Assembly: GCA_003450735.1 (NCBI GenBank)
Contig: DMEZ01000018.1
Coordinates: 14,454-34,453, forward strand
DNA from: Elusimicrobiota bacterium
GTDB taxonomy: Bacteria > Elusimicrobiota > Elusimicrobia > UBA1565
Direction of reading: 5' to 3'
Length of the DNA stretch: 20,000 nt
Within the stretch, counting starts at the first letter, position 1, and every line of letters begins with the position of its first letter. A model generated the notes under the pieces. It made no database searches and was not told where the DNA came from. It saw only the letters and a list, made by a program, of their open reading frames with translations. The translations under genes were made by a program, and so were the position numbers. This document shows, piece by piece, positions 6,411-14,272 of this stretch.

Positions 6411-7449
6411 GCCCCTGCTGCTGGCCCTCGGCGGACTCTTCAGGAAGCGGCGCATCCTCCGCGCCGACAAGGGAGGCTGGGAACTGCCCATCGAGTTCCA
6501 CGGCGACTCGGACGGCATCGCAGGCTCCGGCGTCGCCGACGAATACTACGCGGCGCGCGACGAATCCGCCCTCATCGACCTCTCCCGTTGGGAGCTCCTG
6601 AGCCTGCCTCGCGCCAGAGCCGGCCTCCTGGACCGGCTCCTCACCCAGGGCGCCCGCGGCCTGAGACCCGGCCAGAGCCGCCGCTCCGCCTGGCTCGACG
6701 ACGAGGGGCGGGTGCGGGCCCTCCTGCATCTGCTGGCCGCGGAGGAGGACATCCTCATCGAGTGCTCCCGAGAGGCAGCGGCCGGGCTCTGCGGCCAGCT
6801 CGGCCTGGACCGGGGCGCCCCCTCGCGCGAGCCCGGCTCGATGGTGGCGTTCGGGCTCCTCGGCCCCAAGTTTCGCGGCATGTTCGAGACGGCCGCCCCC
6901 CTGAAGGAGGGCGAGCACCGGGATGCCCGCCTGCCCGGCATGTCTGTCCCCGTGCGCGCCCTGAAGACCCAGGACCTCCCCTCCGGCTTCCTGCTCTACG
7001 CCGCTCTCGCGCAAGCCGAAGACCTCTGGAACGGCCTCCAATCCGCCGGCGTCGGACCCCTGGGGTATTCCGCCTTCGATTCCCACCGGCTCGTGGAGGG
7101 CTTGCCCTGGTACGGCTTCGACGTGGACGAGCGCTGCACGCTGGAGGAGGCCGGCCTGCAAGAAGCTTGCGGAGGCGCCGCCGGCCCGAAGCCTTCCGCG
7201 CGCCTCTGCCGCCTCATGCTGGATGCCGTCGCCATGCCGGGAGACAAGGTCCTGTCGGAAGGCCGCGAAGTGGGCCGCGTCACGACCTTCGAAGTCGAGC
7301 CGACGGTCGGGCCCTGCCTGGCCTTCGCCTACCTCAGCGAGCCCTGGTGCGAGTCCGGGACGCGGGTCGACGTGAACCGCCGCCCGGCCCTGGTGGCGGG
7401 CATGCGGGCCCCGCTCGACCGGGACTCCTTCAAGGAGCTGATAATATGA
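6403..7449 (+). CDS. GcvT/YgfZ-like folate-binding-fold protein without the KGCYxGQE signature
   Basis: The 348-residue protein begins at ATG 6403, overlapping the previous gene by 8 bp. It follows the GcvT/YgfZ plan: an early segment ESALIDLSRWELLSL like the strand-helix opening of the family, a LLDRLLTQGARGLRPGQSR stretch equal to the 'flxgxltndv' region, GFLLYA in the centre, and LVEGLPWYGFDVDERCTLEEAG (about 229-250) as in YgfZ 'R-hexLP..G.D..e..lpqEa'. The C-terminal barrel follows, with GREVGRVTTF. The conserved KGCYxGQE of YgfZ, used in Fe-S cluster work, is missing: CGGAAGPKPSARL stands there. The family binds folate and serves in glycine cleavage or Fe-S enzyme maturation. A specialised role here is likely, perhaps as a partner of the methyltransferase that overlaps its stop. 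Confidence 0.75.
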   Translation: MPEPLLLALGGLFRKRRILRADKGGWELPIEFHGDSDGIAGSGVADEYYAARDESALIDLSRWELLSLPRARAGLLDRLLTQGARGLRPGQSRRSAWLDDEGRVRALLHLLAAEEDILIECSREAAAGLCGQLGLDRGAPSREPGSMVAFGLLGPKFRGMFETAAPLKEGEHRDARLPGMSVPVRALKTQDLPSGFLLYAALAQAEDLWNGLQSAGVGPLGYSAFDSHRLVEGLPWYGFDVDERCTLEEAGLQEACGGAAGPKPSARLCRLMLDAVAMPGDKVLSEGREVGRVTTFEVEPTVGPCLAFAYLSEPWCESGTRVDVNRRPALVAGMRAPLDRDSFKELII

Positions 7450-8204
7450 ATAGCTCGCCCCTCGGCGTCGATCGGAGGATCTACGACGCCGACCTCTACG
7501 ACGGCTTCAACCGCTTCACGGACGACCTCCCCTTCTACCTCTGCCTCGCACGAGCCGCGAGGGGTTCCGTGCTGGAACTCTGCTGCGGCACGGGCCGACT
7601 CACCCTCCCCCTCGCGGGGGCCGGGGTGGACATCACCGGCCTGGACTTCACTTCCTCGATGCTGGAGCGGGCCCGCAGGAAGGCCCGCGAGGCGAGACTC
7701 CGCATCCGCTTCGTGCGCGGCGACATGAAAGCCAAGAGCCTGGGGCGGAAGTTCCGCCTGGTCTTCATCCCCTTCAACTCGCTCCAGAACACCTACTCCG
7801 TCGAGGACGTCGAGCGGGTCTTCCGGAACGTCCGCCGGCACCTCTCCCCGGGCGGGCGCTTCGCCTTCGACGTGTTCAACCCGAGCGTGCGCTATATCGT
7901 GGAGTCCGAACGGAAAGTCCAGAAGGCCAAGATCCGCTTCCGCCTGCCCGACGGAAGGAAGGTGAGCATCGACGAGCGCTTCCGCTACGACGCGGCCCGG
8001 CAGACGGCGCGGGTGACCTGGGTGCACCACGTGGGAGGGAAGACCTTCGCCTCGCGGCTGGACATGAGGTGCTTCTACCCGCTGGAGCTGGACGCCCTGC
8101 TCAGGCACAACGGCTTCTCGGTGCTGCGGAAGTACGGCTCCTTCGACCTCAAGCCCTTCCGGTCGGAGTCGCCCAAACAGATCTTCGTCTGCGCTCAGCG
8201 GTAG
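7446..8204 (+). CDS. Class I SAM-dependent methyltransferase
   Basis: The start at ATG 7446 overlaps the upstream stop (ATGA). The 252-residue product has a clear Rossmann methyltransferase core: motif I VLELCCGTGRLTLPLA (42-57), the acidic strand end ITGLDFTSSML (63-73, D67 for the ribose), RFVRGDM (88-94, D93 near the adenine) and the post-core FRLVFIPFNSLQN and LSPGGRFAFDVFNP. A C-terminal beta-rich part (about 160-252) contains FRYDAARQTARVTWVHHV and FYPLELDALLRHNGF, as in the Methyltransf_25/11-type family. The substrate cannot be told. It closes a plus-strand run with the GcvT-like and HD genes and overlaps the convergent lipoprotein gene by 10 bp. Confidence 0.9.
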   Translation: MNSSPLGVDRRIYDADLYDGFNRFTDDLPFYLCLARAARGSVLELCCGTGRLTLPLAGAGVDITGLDFTSSMLERARRKAREARLRIRFVRGDMKAKSLGRKFRLVFIPFNSLQNTYSVEDVERVFRNVRRHLSPGGRFAFDVFNPSVRYIVESERKVQKAKIRFRLPDGRKVSIDERFRYDAARQTARVTWVHHVGGKTFASRLDMRCFYPLELDALLRHNGFSVLRKYGSFDLKPFRSESPKQIFVCAQR

Positions 8205-9400
8205 AACGCGAGCGAGCGCTCTCGGACGAGCTTCTTGCCCTTCTCGAGGTCCCCGCCGCCGACGCGGCGGAGCTCGGTCTCCACCTCGGCTAGGTAGGCC
8301 TTGCGCTCCTCGGGGGAGAAGAGCGGCTTGGCGTAGAGCTTGATCTTGTCGCCGATCCGCGGGCCCTGCAGGGAGCCGTCCAGGTGCTCAGGCCCTTCCC
8401 TCGCGTACTGGGACATCGGGTAGTCCGTCATGAACTCGCGGGCGAGCCCCCACTGCCGGCGGTCCATGTTGTACCACGCCTGTTCGTCGAGAGTGTTGCA
8501 GCGCCCCTCGACGCAGTCGAGCTCCGGCTTCAGGGTCAGGCGCTCGAACTCCTCCATCGTCATCAGGATGCGCTCCGGCGGGACGGCGTTCCCGGAGGGC
8601 CCGACCTGGGCGGTGTAGACGTCGTCGCCGTGATGGAGGGCGCGATTGGCCGTGGGGAAGAACGGCCGGGAGTGGGAGCCGTTGATGGAGCTTTCGACCG
8701 GGATGTTCGCCCCGCGCAAAACGCCCGCGTAGAAGCCGGTCACGCCCCAGCAGCCCCAGACCCGCCTCGGGCCTGGCCTCAGGGGAACGAGGAGGCGGTC
8801 CACCGGCGGCGGCCCGCTCCAGCCGTAGCGCTTGGCGAGGTCGTCGCCGTGGATCGCGTGGCGCAGGTTGAAGTTGGCCCAGCCGGTCAGGGCAACGACG
8901 GTCTCCTCCGGCGTCTTTCGGAGGAGCCCGTTCTTGCCGAGGAAACGGTAGGCGGCCGCAGGGTCGCGCGAGACCGCGTGCCCCATCACGGTGCGCATGA
9001 ACCGGTAGGAGCCGTCCTCCTGGCGGCGCAGGAGGGTGCGCGAATCCAAGAGCAGGGCCCGCTGCTCAGGGGACATGGCGAGCAGCGACCAGGGGACCTT
9101 ATGATGGCGCTCCAGCCAAAGGCTGTGGGCGGCATGGGCGAGGTAGACCCTCCAGGCGTCTTCCGCCGAGATGCGCAGGTCCGAGTTGTCCTGCGTCTCC
9201 TCCTCGGAGAGCGGCAGGGGCGTGATGGAAGCGCTCCGGGAAGCGGCGGCCAGCGCCTCTTTCTGCGCGGGGGTCCAGGAAGGATACGCCTTCGCCCCGC
9301 CGACATCCTCCCAGACCAGGCTTTCGGCGATGACGGCGTCCGGCGACGGCAGGTGAGCGCAAGCCGCAAGGAGCGCCCCCGCCAGGAGAGCCCCGCGCAT
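8195..9400 (-). CDS. Transglutaminase-like lipoprotein
   Basis: I chose the internal ATG at 9400 because it gives a perfect lipoprotein signal: MRGALLAGALLAAC with the lipobox LAAC at 11-14. An upstream in-frame ATG (9466) would put the signal 22 residues inside. The mature part (about 387 residues) has, around residues 213-262, RRVWGCWGVTGFYAGVLRG, then ANIPVESS, GSHSRPFFP and LHHGDDVYT. This matches the transglutaminase/protease-like order of a Cys (C217), a 'GIPxR'-like turn (NIPVE), His (H243 or H256/H257) and Asp (D259). Such domains make or cut amide bonds, often on the cell wall or in export; the true substrate is unknown. Its ATG comes one base after the stop of the HAD gene, so the two form an operon. 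Lipoprotein call firm, transglutaminase-like call inferred from motifs. Confidence 0.75.
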   Translation of the reverse strand: MRGALLAGALLAACAHLPSPDAVIAESLVWEDVGGAKAYPSWTPAQKEALAAASRSASITPLPLSEEETQDNSDLRISAEDAWRVYLAHAAHSLWLERHHKVPWSLLAMSPEQRALLLDSRTLLRRQEDGSYRFMRTVMGHAVSRDPAAAYRFLGKNGLLRKTPEETVVALTGWANFNLRHAIHGDDLAKRYGWSGPPPVDRLLVPLRPGPRRVWGCWGVTGFYAGVLRGANIPVESSINGSHSRPFFPTANRALHHGDDVYTAQVGPSGNAVPPERILMTMEEFERLTLKPELDCVEGRCNTLDEQAWYNMDRRQWGLAREFMTDYPMSQYAREGPEHLDGSLQGPRIGDKIKLYAKPLFSPEERKAYLAEVETELRRVGGGDLEKGKKLVRERSLAFYR

Positions 9401-9401
9401 G

Positions 9402-10982
9402 TCAGCGGCCGGAACGCGCGCGCAGGAGGTCTTCCAGGAACGCCGCGGTGGAGTCCGGGCCGACAACCGGCGAGAGGTAGACGTTGTCGAGGCGCGGGTC
9501 GGCGTCCTTGCCCACGGCGTAGACCACCGCCCCGGGCAGGGCGCGGGCCATCGCGGAGTCGTAGCCGGGCTGGGTGAAGTCGTCTCCGAAGATCACCACC
9601 TCGGAGGGCTTGAGCGCCGTCCCCTCCTCGGCCAGGAGCTTCAGGATGCCCTCGATGGCGCGGGTCTTCGTGGCTTTCGCGATGCGGATGTAGGGCTCGA
9701 GCGACTCCTTCGGGGGCTCCTTATAGGTGACGTTGAACTCGGGGCCGAAGCGGCCCTTGAAGAGCTTCTCGAACTCCGCCGCGAGCTTGCGCGCCGCCGG
9801 GCGGTCGTTCTTCAGGACGAAGGTGAATTCGTGGTCCTTCCCGTCTTCGCGCCAGTCGCTCGAGGGGAAGCCGGAAGCCGCCGAGGCCTGCCGCATCATC
9901 TCCTGGATGCGGCCCCGTTCCTCGAGGCTCATGGGCGTCTCGGAGAAGGCCGGCGCGGCGGGCTTCTCCCCCTTTTCGCCGTAGCGGTACACCTCGGCGC
10001 CGCCGCCGACGGAGATGATGAAGCCTTCGCGAAGAGCGGGATCCATCCGGTCCATGAGCATGTTGGACATCCCGTGCGGGCCGCCATCCAGCGGGCGGTT
10101 GGTGGCGAAGATGGGGCGGATGCCGGCCGCCTTGAGCCGCTGGAGCAGGTCGAGGCGCTCGGGGGTCACGACGAGGCCCTTGCCGGAGGAATTGTCCATG
10201 AAGGTGTCGTCGTAGTCCATGATGACGGCCTTGGGCGGGTGGTTCCGGAAGCGGCCGAGCAGGGCCGAGCGGTCGCCCTCGGAGAGGCGCGGGGCGAAGG
10301 CGGCGACGCCGGCGGCGGCGAGCAGGGCGGCCCAGCGCTTGCGGGCCAGGTAGGAGCGGGAGACCTCGATGCCCTCGGGCCGGCGGAGGAGCGCGTAGGC
10401 GCCGGCCGCCGCGGCCAGGCCGAGCGCCGCCGGAAGGGCCCATGCGGCGGGCAGAAGCGCGGCGAGCAGGGGCGAACCGGCCAAAAGCCAGCCGCCCAGC
10501 TTCGCGGAGCGCGGGGCGTTCGCGCGGGGCGCGGGGACCGGCGTCTTGACGGCAAGGCTGGGGGCGGAAGGCAGGAGCCCTGAGGAGGCGGGAGCCGACG
10601 GGATGGAAGCTTCGACGGCGTCGGAGGCGGAGGGCTTCGCGCTCAGGTCGAAGTGGCGCGCGGCCTCGGTCTTGGCGGAGGCTTCCCCTCCCTTCAGCAT
10701 CGCGGGGGCGCTCTCCACGGCGGCCTGGAGCGCGGCGCGCGGGCTCGCCTGGGGCGCCGCGACGGCGACTGGGGCCTTCACAACGGGCAGGGCGGGGAGA
10801 GCCAGGCTCGCTGGCGCGAGCCTGAGCGCGGACGCCGAGGGGAGATTCGGCTGGAGGGTCAGCGGGACGACCGGGGTCCCCGGCAGCTGCACGCCGGCCC
10901 TCGGTGCGGTCACGGTCTGGGAGAAGGCCGGGGAAACGCTGTTCAGGAGAAGGGAGGCGATGAGCAATCGGGAGAGGATCAT
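9402..10982 (-). CDS. Exported/membrane HAD-superfamily phosphatase with long Ala/Pro-rich N-terminus
   Basis: The start at ATG 10982 (526 residues) places a signal sequence MILSRLLIASLLLNSVSPAF first; an upstream ATG (11015) would add an 11-residue polar extension. Residues 21-160 are a low-complexity Ala/Pro/Ser linker, then comes a hydrophobic region (about 165-200) that can span the membrane. The HAD catalytic domain follows: motif I DYDDT (256-260), motif II region PIFATNRPLD (290-299), the RAIEGILKLL segment with K before it, and motif IV FGDDFTQPGYD (465-475). The cap sits between motifs II and III (C2 type, as in Cof/sucrose- or trehalose-phosphate phosphatases). It should hydrolyse phosphate esters, presumably outside or at the membrane. 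It is followed after one base by the lipoprotein gene. Substrate unknown. The architecture is one I associate with Elusimicrobiota (impression, not search). Confidence 0.8.
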   Translation of the reverse strand: MILSRLLIASLLLNSVSPAFSQTVTAPRAGVQLPGTPVVPLTLQPNLPSASALRLAPASLALPALPVVKAPVAVAAPQASPRAALQAAVESAPAMLKGGEASAKTEAARHFDLSAKPSASDAVEASIPSAPASSGLLPSAPSLAVKTPVPAPRANAPRSAKLGGWLLAGSPLLAALLPAAWALPAALGLAAAAGAYALLRRPEGIEVSRSYLARKRWAALLAAAGVAAFAPRLSEGDRSALLGRFRNHPPKAVIMDYDDTFMDNSSGKGLVVTPERLDLLQRLKAAGIRPIFATNRPLDGGPHGMSNMLMDRMDPALREGFIISVGGGAEVYRYGEKGEKPAAPAFSETPMSLEERGRIQEMMRQASAASGFPSSDWREDGKDHEFTFVLKNDRPAARKLAAEFEKLFKGRFGPEFNVTYKEPPKESLEPYIRIAKATKTRAIEGILKLLAEEGTALKPSEVVIFGDDFTQPGYDSAMARALPGAVVYAVGKDADPRLDNVYLSPVVGPDSTAAFLEDLLRARSGR

Positions 10983-11081
10983 ATCGATATCGTGATGATA
11001 ACAGACGCGACGCATGGGCGTATGGGCCGTTGAGGCCGCATCCAGACAGGAAAAAGCCCTATCCTGGAAGGACTTTAAGGC

Positions 11082-12116
11082 CTAGTGCCCGTCGCGGTGA
11101 TGGATGTCCGCCTCGTGCGGGTGGGTGTGCGTAAGACCCTCGTGCGAATGGGAGTGGGCGTGCGTCGCGCCCCCAGGAGCGCCTTCGGGGTGCTCGTGGC
11201 GATGGTGCTCATCGTGCTCGTGGACGTGCTCGTGGACATCCCGGTGGGAGTGCGCGTGCTCGTGGCGCTGGCTCAAGGTCAGCCACACCCCCGCCCCCAT
11301 GAGGAGCGCGGCGGCCGAGAACCTCGCGCTCAGCGGCTCCCCGAGGAACAGCAGGCCCGCGGCCGCGCCGATGAACGGAGCCAAGGCGTAGTAGGTCCCC
11401 GTCCGGGCCGCGCCGATCTCCCTCAGCGAGCGCAGGAAGAAGACCAAACTCAGGCCGTAGCCCAGGACGCCGATGAGGGCCATCCTCCCCCAGGCGTGCG
11501 GGGCCGGCAGCGGCGCGCCCAAACTCAAGCCCAGCGCGAGGTTGAAGGCCCCGGCGACGACGCCCTTCACCGCGGCCGTCTGGACCGGGTCCTTCCCGGA
11601 TACGCGCTGGGACAGGTTGTTGTCGAGCGCCCAGGCCAGACAGGCGCCGACCACGGCCAAGGCGCCCCAGGAGAAGCCGAGCGCTCCGCCGCTCCAGGAC
11701 AGGACGGCCCCGCCCAGGACGATGAGCCCCATGCCCCAGGCGCCCAGGGCGCCGACCGGCTCGCGGAAGAGCGCCCAGGCGACGAGCACCGTGAGGACCG
11801 TCTCCAGGTTGAGCAGCAGGGAGGCCGTGTTGGCGGGGATGAGGCGCAGGCCGCTCATGAGCAGGGCCGGGCCGACCACGCCGCCCAGGACGACGGCGCC
11901 GGCCAGCCAGGGCCAGTCCTTGCGCCCCAAGGGCGCTTCGGCGCCTCTGCTGAAGAGCCGCCAGGCCCCGAGCCCCAGGCCGGAGCAGAGGTAAAGGCCT
12001 CCGGCCATCACGAGCGGATCCACGCCTGCCAGCAGCGGCTTGCAGGCCGCCACGCCCAGCCCGAAGAGGGCGGGCGCGGCGAGGGCCGGCAGGAGCGTCA
12101 GTGCGCGGCCAGCCAA
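11082..12116 (-). CDS. EamA/DMT-family transporter with His-rich C-terminal tail
   Basis: The 344-residue protein has ten hydrophobic segments in two EamA repeats, with LLLNLETVLTVLVAWALFREPVG in the first and YALAPFIGAAAGLLFLGEP in the second, each ending in the family's typical 'l.gE' turn. The frame opens with TTG at 12116, overlapping the previous gene by 19 bp. No ATG or GTG is nearer the natural start, so TTG is the likely initiator. After the last helix comes a cytoplasm- or periplasm-facing tail of about 60 residues (285-344) with 22 histidines, largely in HxH steps (HEHAHSH, HEHVHEHDEHHRHEH). Such tails occur in a known subgroup of DMT transporters and could bind Zn, Ni or Co. It is the last gene of the AOR-trehalase operon. 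Cargo unknown. Confidence 0.9.
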   Translation of the reverse strand: MAGRALTLLPALAAPALFGLGVAACKPLLAGVDPLVMAGGLYLCSGLGLGAWRLFSRGAEAPLGRKDWPWLAGAVVLGGVVGPALLMSGLRLIPANTASLLLNLETVLTVLVAWALFREPVGALGAWGMGLIVLGGAVLSWSGGALGFSWGALAVVGACLAWALDNNLSQRVSGKDPVQTAAVKGVVAGAFNLALGLSLGAPLPAPHAWGRMALIGVLGYGLSLVFFLRSLREIGAARTGTYYALAPFIGAAAGLLFLGEPLSARFSAAALLMGAGVWLTLSQRHEHAHSHRDVHEHVHEHDEHHRHEHPEGAPGGATHAHSHSHEGLTHTHPHEADIHHRDGH

Positions 12117-12346
12117 AGCGCCAGCAGGGGCATCGCGTTGAAGAAGAGGATGAGCAGTTTATAGAACGCCATCCCCGAATAATGGATCGCGTCGAAGGTT
12201 TCGCGGGAGAGCTTGAACCAGCGCGAGTGCAGCTTGAACATCAGGTCCCCGGCGAAGATGAACAGCAGGGCCCAGAGCAGGAGTAGAGCGAAGTTGGCCG
12301 CGGTGCTCCAGAGCAGGACACGGAAGACGAAGCCGATGAACGTCAT
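12098..12346 (-). CDS. Small membrane protein, DUF6868-like
   Basis: An 82-residue protein with two hydrophobic helices (about 5-33 and 59-80) joined by a conserved amphipathic loop, KLHSRWFKLSRETFDAIHYSGMAFYK. This matches what I recall as DUF6868, a widespread small membrane family without known function. The start at ATG 12346 has an excellent ribosome site, AGGAGGG at 12357-12351, part of which is the TAG stop of the upstream trehalase gene. Its end overlaps the start of the EamA gene. It sits in the AOR-trehalase-EamA operon and may assist the transporter (inference). Confidence 0.85.
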   Translation of the reverse strand: MTFIGFVFRVLLWSTAANFALLLLWALLFIFAGDLMFKLHSRWFKLSRETFDAIHYSGMAFYKLLILFFNAMPLLALWLAAH

Positions 12347-12350
12347 GGTT

Positions 12351-12357
12351 CCCTCCT
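12351..12357 (-). promoter_or_regulatory. Strong ribosome-binding site of the DUF6868 gene overlapping the trehalase stop codon
   Basis: The minus strand reads TAGGAGGG: the TAG is the trehalase stop (12358-12356) and AGGAGGG is a near-perfect Shine-Dalgarno sequence 4 bases before ATG 12346. The overlap couples translation of the two genes and confirms both ends. Confidence 0.75.
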
Positions 12358-14269
12358 ATTCCGTCTTGGCGCCGAACAAGCGCTCGGGGTCCGTCCCATC
12401 CCGCAGCGCCCGGGCGAGTTCGGGCGAGAGCGACTTCAGCCCGACCTGGAAGGAGGCGTTCATCCAGCCGAACCCCTCCTTCGTGATGTAGGCGAACTCC
12501 GTGCCGACGTTGCCGTACTCGGCGAAGACCTTGTGGGAAGCCTTCTCCACGTCGAGCTTCTCCGGCACGGTCCCGTTGTAGTCCCGCGCGTTCTTCGCGA
12601 TGGCCCACAGCCACCGGTAGGTCAGGCGCTGCGCGTCTTTCCGAAGTCCGTAGCGTTCCAGCCCCGCCCACGCCAGCATCTGGTGCGGGGCCCAGCCGTT
12701 GGGGTAGTCCCACTGCCGCTCGGGCCGCTCGGTCGAGAGCTCCCCGCGCGAGCGCAGGGCGCCGGCCGCGAGCCCGCCCCTGCGCTCGAGCTCGGGCAGG
12801 GCGTTCCTGACGACCGCCTCCGCCTGCTCCTTCGACGCGAGGCCCGCCCAGAGCGGGTAGAACGTCGTCGCGCTGACGTAGCCGGAGCGCCGGCGGTTCT
12901 TCACGTCGAAGTCGAAATAGAGCCCGCTCTTTTCGTCCCACAGGAACGCGTCGACGCGCTCCTTTCGCTTGCGGGCCATCTCCCGCCAGAGGGAGGCTCT
13001 CTCCAGCGTCCCATCGGAAAGGCGGAGGGTTCCGCCGAACTCGGAGTCCAGGAGGTCCGCGACGTCGGTCTCGATCCTGTAGAGCAGGGAATTCAAGTCC
13101 ACGCTCAGGAAGTCCACCGTCCGGCCGTCGAAGCGATAGGTGGTGTCGTGCCCCGATTCCCGTACGGCCCGGTCGTGGACGAAATACTCCGCGAGCCCCT
13201 TGTCGGCGTACTTCCCGGCAAGGACGCCCTTTAGGTACTCCCCCGGCGTTGCGCCGGTTTTGCGCGCGTAGGGCGCGAGCACCTCGTCGTAGTGCCCCGG
13301 CTCCACTTCGGGGCAGGGGCCCGTTCCGTCGTCGTAGTAGCGGCTCAGCCCCTGCTCCTCGTTCAAGCGCGGCGGGGCGGTCCACACGGTACGGTACTCC
13401 CGGAGAACCGCCTCGAGCCCCGTTTTGAGCCAGGCCGGATCCTTCGGGAGCCGCGCGTAGGTCTCACGCAGCATGGAGCTCAGGAAGGGCGGCTGGGAAC
13501 GGGTCAGGTAGTAGGTGCGGTTGGCGTTGAGGATCTTCCCGTAGTGTTGGATCTGGTAGACGTGGTTGTCCACCATCGCCTTCGCAAGATCGGCCCGCCC
13601 ATCCGAGAGGAGGCCCTGGACGATGAAGTAGCTGTCCCAGCCGTACATCTCGTTGAAGCGCCCTCCCGGGACGACGAAGGGGACGCCTTCGGGCTCAGGA
13701 CCCGTCGTCAGCGCGAGCGTCAGGATGCCGTGCCGGCCGTCGAGCGAGCGCACGAAGCCCGGCGTGACCGTTTCGGGCAGGCGTTCGACCTTGAGCTGGA
13801 GTTCCGGGCGGGAGCGCTCGAGGCCTCGGAAGTACTCGAAGGCCCGCTCGTCCGAATAAGGCACGTAGACATGCCGCCGCCCGTCCAGGCTGACGGCTTT
13901 CTCATCCCGCGCGACGCGGCCGATGCCCCTCTCGTCGACGGTGCGGGTCAAGGAGTCCCAGTAGACCTCCCGGATGAGTCGGGAAGTGCGGTCCACGGGG
14001 TTCTCGGAAAGGGCCGATGGGTCGAGGAAGGTCCGGGCCTGGGAGAGCTCCTGCAGGAGCACGGAGAGGGCGTAGACGCCCTCGACGGGGTGCGCGACGC
14101 CGCTCGAATCCATCAGCTCGAAGCGGCCCGAGCCCCTGTCGTCGATGGTGATCTTCTTGTCCTTGTCCGTGTCCTGCTGGGCGAGCAGGCGCTCGAGGTT
14201 CGAGGCCACCGGCACGGGCCAGGCCCACGCGGGGCCCGCGAGGAGCGCGAGCAGCGCCGAGAGGAGCAC
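12356..14269 (-). CDS. treA: GH37 alpha,alpha-trehalase, exported, with EF-hand-like calcium loop
   Basis: The enzyme splits trehalose into two glucose units. The 637-residue product starts at GTG 14269, 3 bp after the AOR stop, with a signal peptide (1-16, ending GPAWA), so it should be periplasmic. Both trehalase signatures are present: PGGRFNEMYGWDSYF (201-215) and QWDYPNGWAP (519-528). The catalytic acid lies in ESGHDTTYRF (D375) and the catalytic base in KEGFGWMNASF (E598). An EF-hand-like loop DTDKDKKITIDD (33-44) lies just after the signal peptide, as in the calcium-binding part of fungal neutral trehalases, whose ESGHDT variant it also shares (bacterial TreA has ESGWD). A calcium-dependent, exported version of that subgroup is a fair inference. 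Its stop forms part of the next gene's ribosome site. Enzyme identity is firm. Confidence 0.93.
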   Translation of the reverse strand: MLLSALLALLAGPAWAWPVPVASNLERLLAQQDTDKDKKITIDDRGSGRFELMDSSGVAHPVEGVYALSVLLQELSQARTFLDPSALSENPVDRTSRLIREVYWDSLTRTVDERGIGRVARDEKAVSLDGRRHVYVPYSDERAFEYFRGLERSRPELQLKVERLPETVTPGFVRSLDGRHGILTLALTTGPEPEGVPFVVPGGRFNEMYGWDSYFIVQGLLSDGRADLAKAMVDNHVYQIQHYGKILNANRTYYLTRSQPPFLSSMLRETYARLPKDPAWLKTGLEAVLREYRTVWTAPPRLNEEQGLSRYYDDGTGPCPEVEPGHYDEVLAPYARKTGATPGEYLKGVLAGKYADKGLAEYFVHDRAVRESGHDTTYRFDGRTVDFLSVDLNSLLYRIETDVADLLDSEFGGTLRLSDGTLERASLWREMARKRKERVDAFLWDEKSGLYFDFDVKNRRRSGYVSATTFYPLWAGLASKEQAEAVVRNALPELERRGGLAAGALRSRGELSTERPERQWDYPNGWAPHQMLAWAGLERYGLRKDAQRLTYRWLWAIAKNARDYNGTVPEKLDVEKASHKVFAEYGNVGTEFAYITKEGFGWMNASFQVGLKSLSPELARALRDGTDPERLFGAKTE

Positions 14270-14272
14270 CCC

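Noticed and set aside
11041..11081. Possible terminator after the EamA gene (T5 run at 11055-11051 on the minus strand)
   Set aside because: The pairing before the T-run is only 4-5 bp and several weak alternatives compete, so I could not support a single hairpin.
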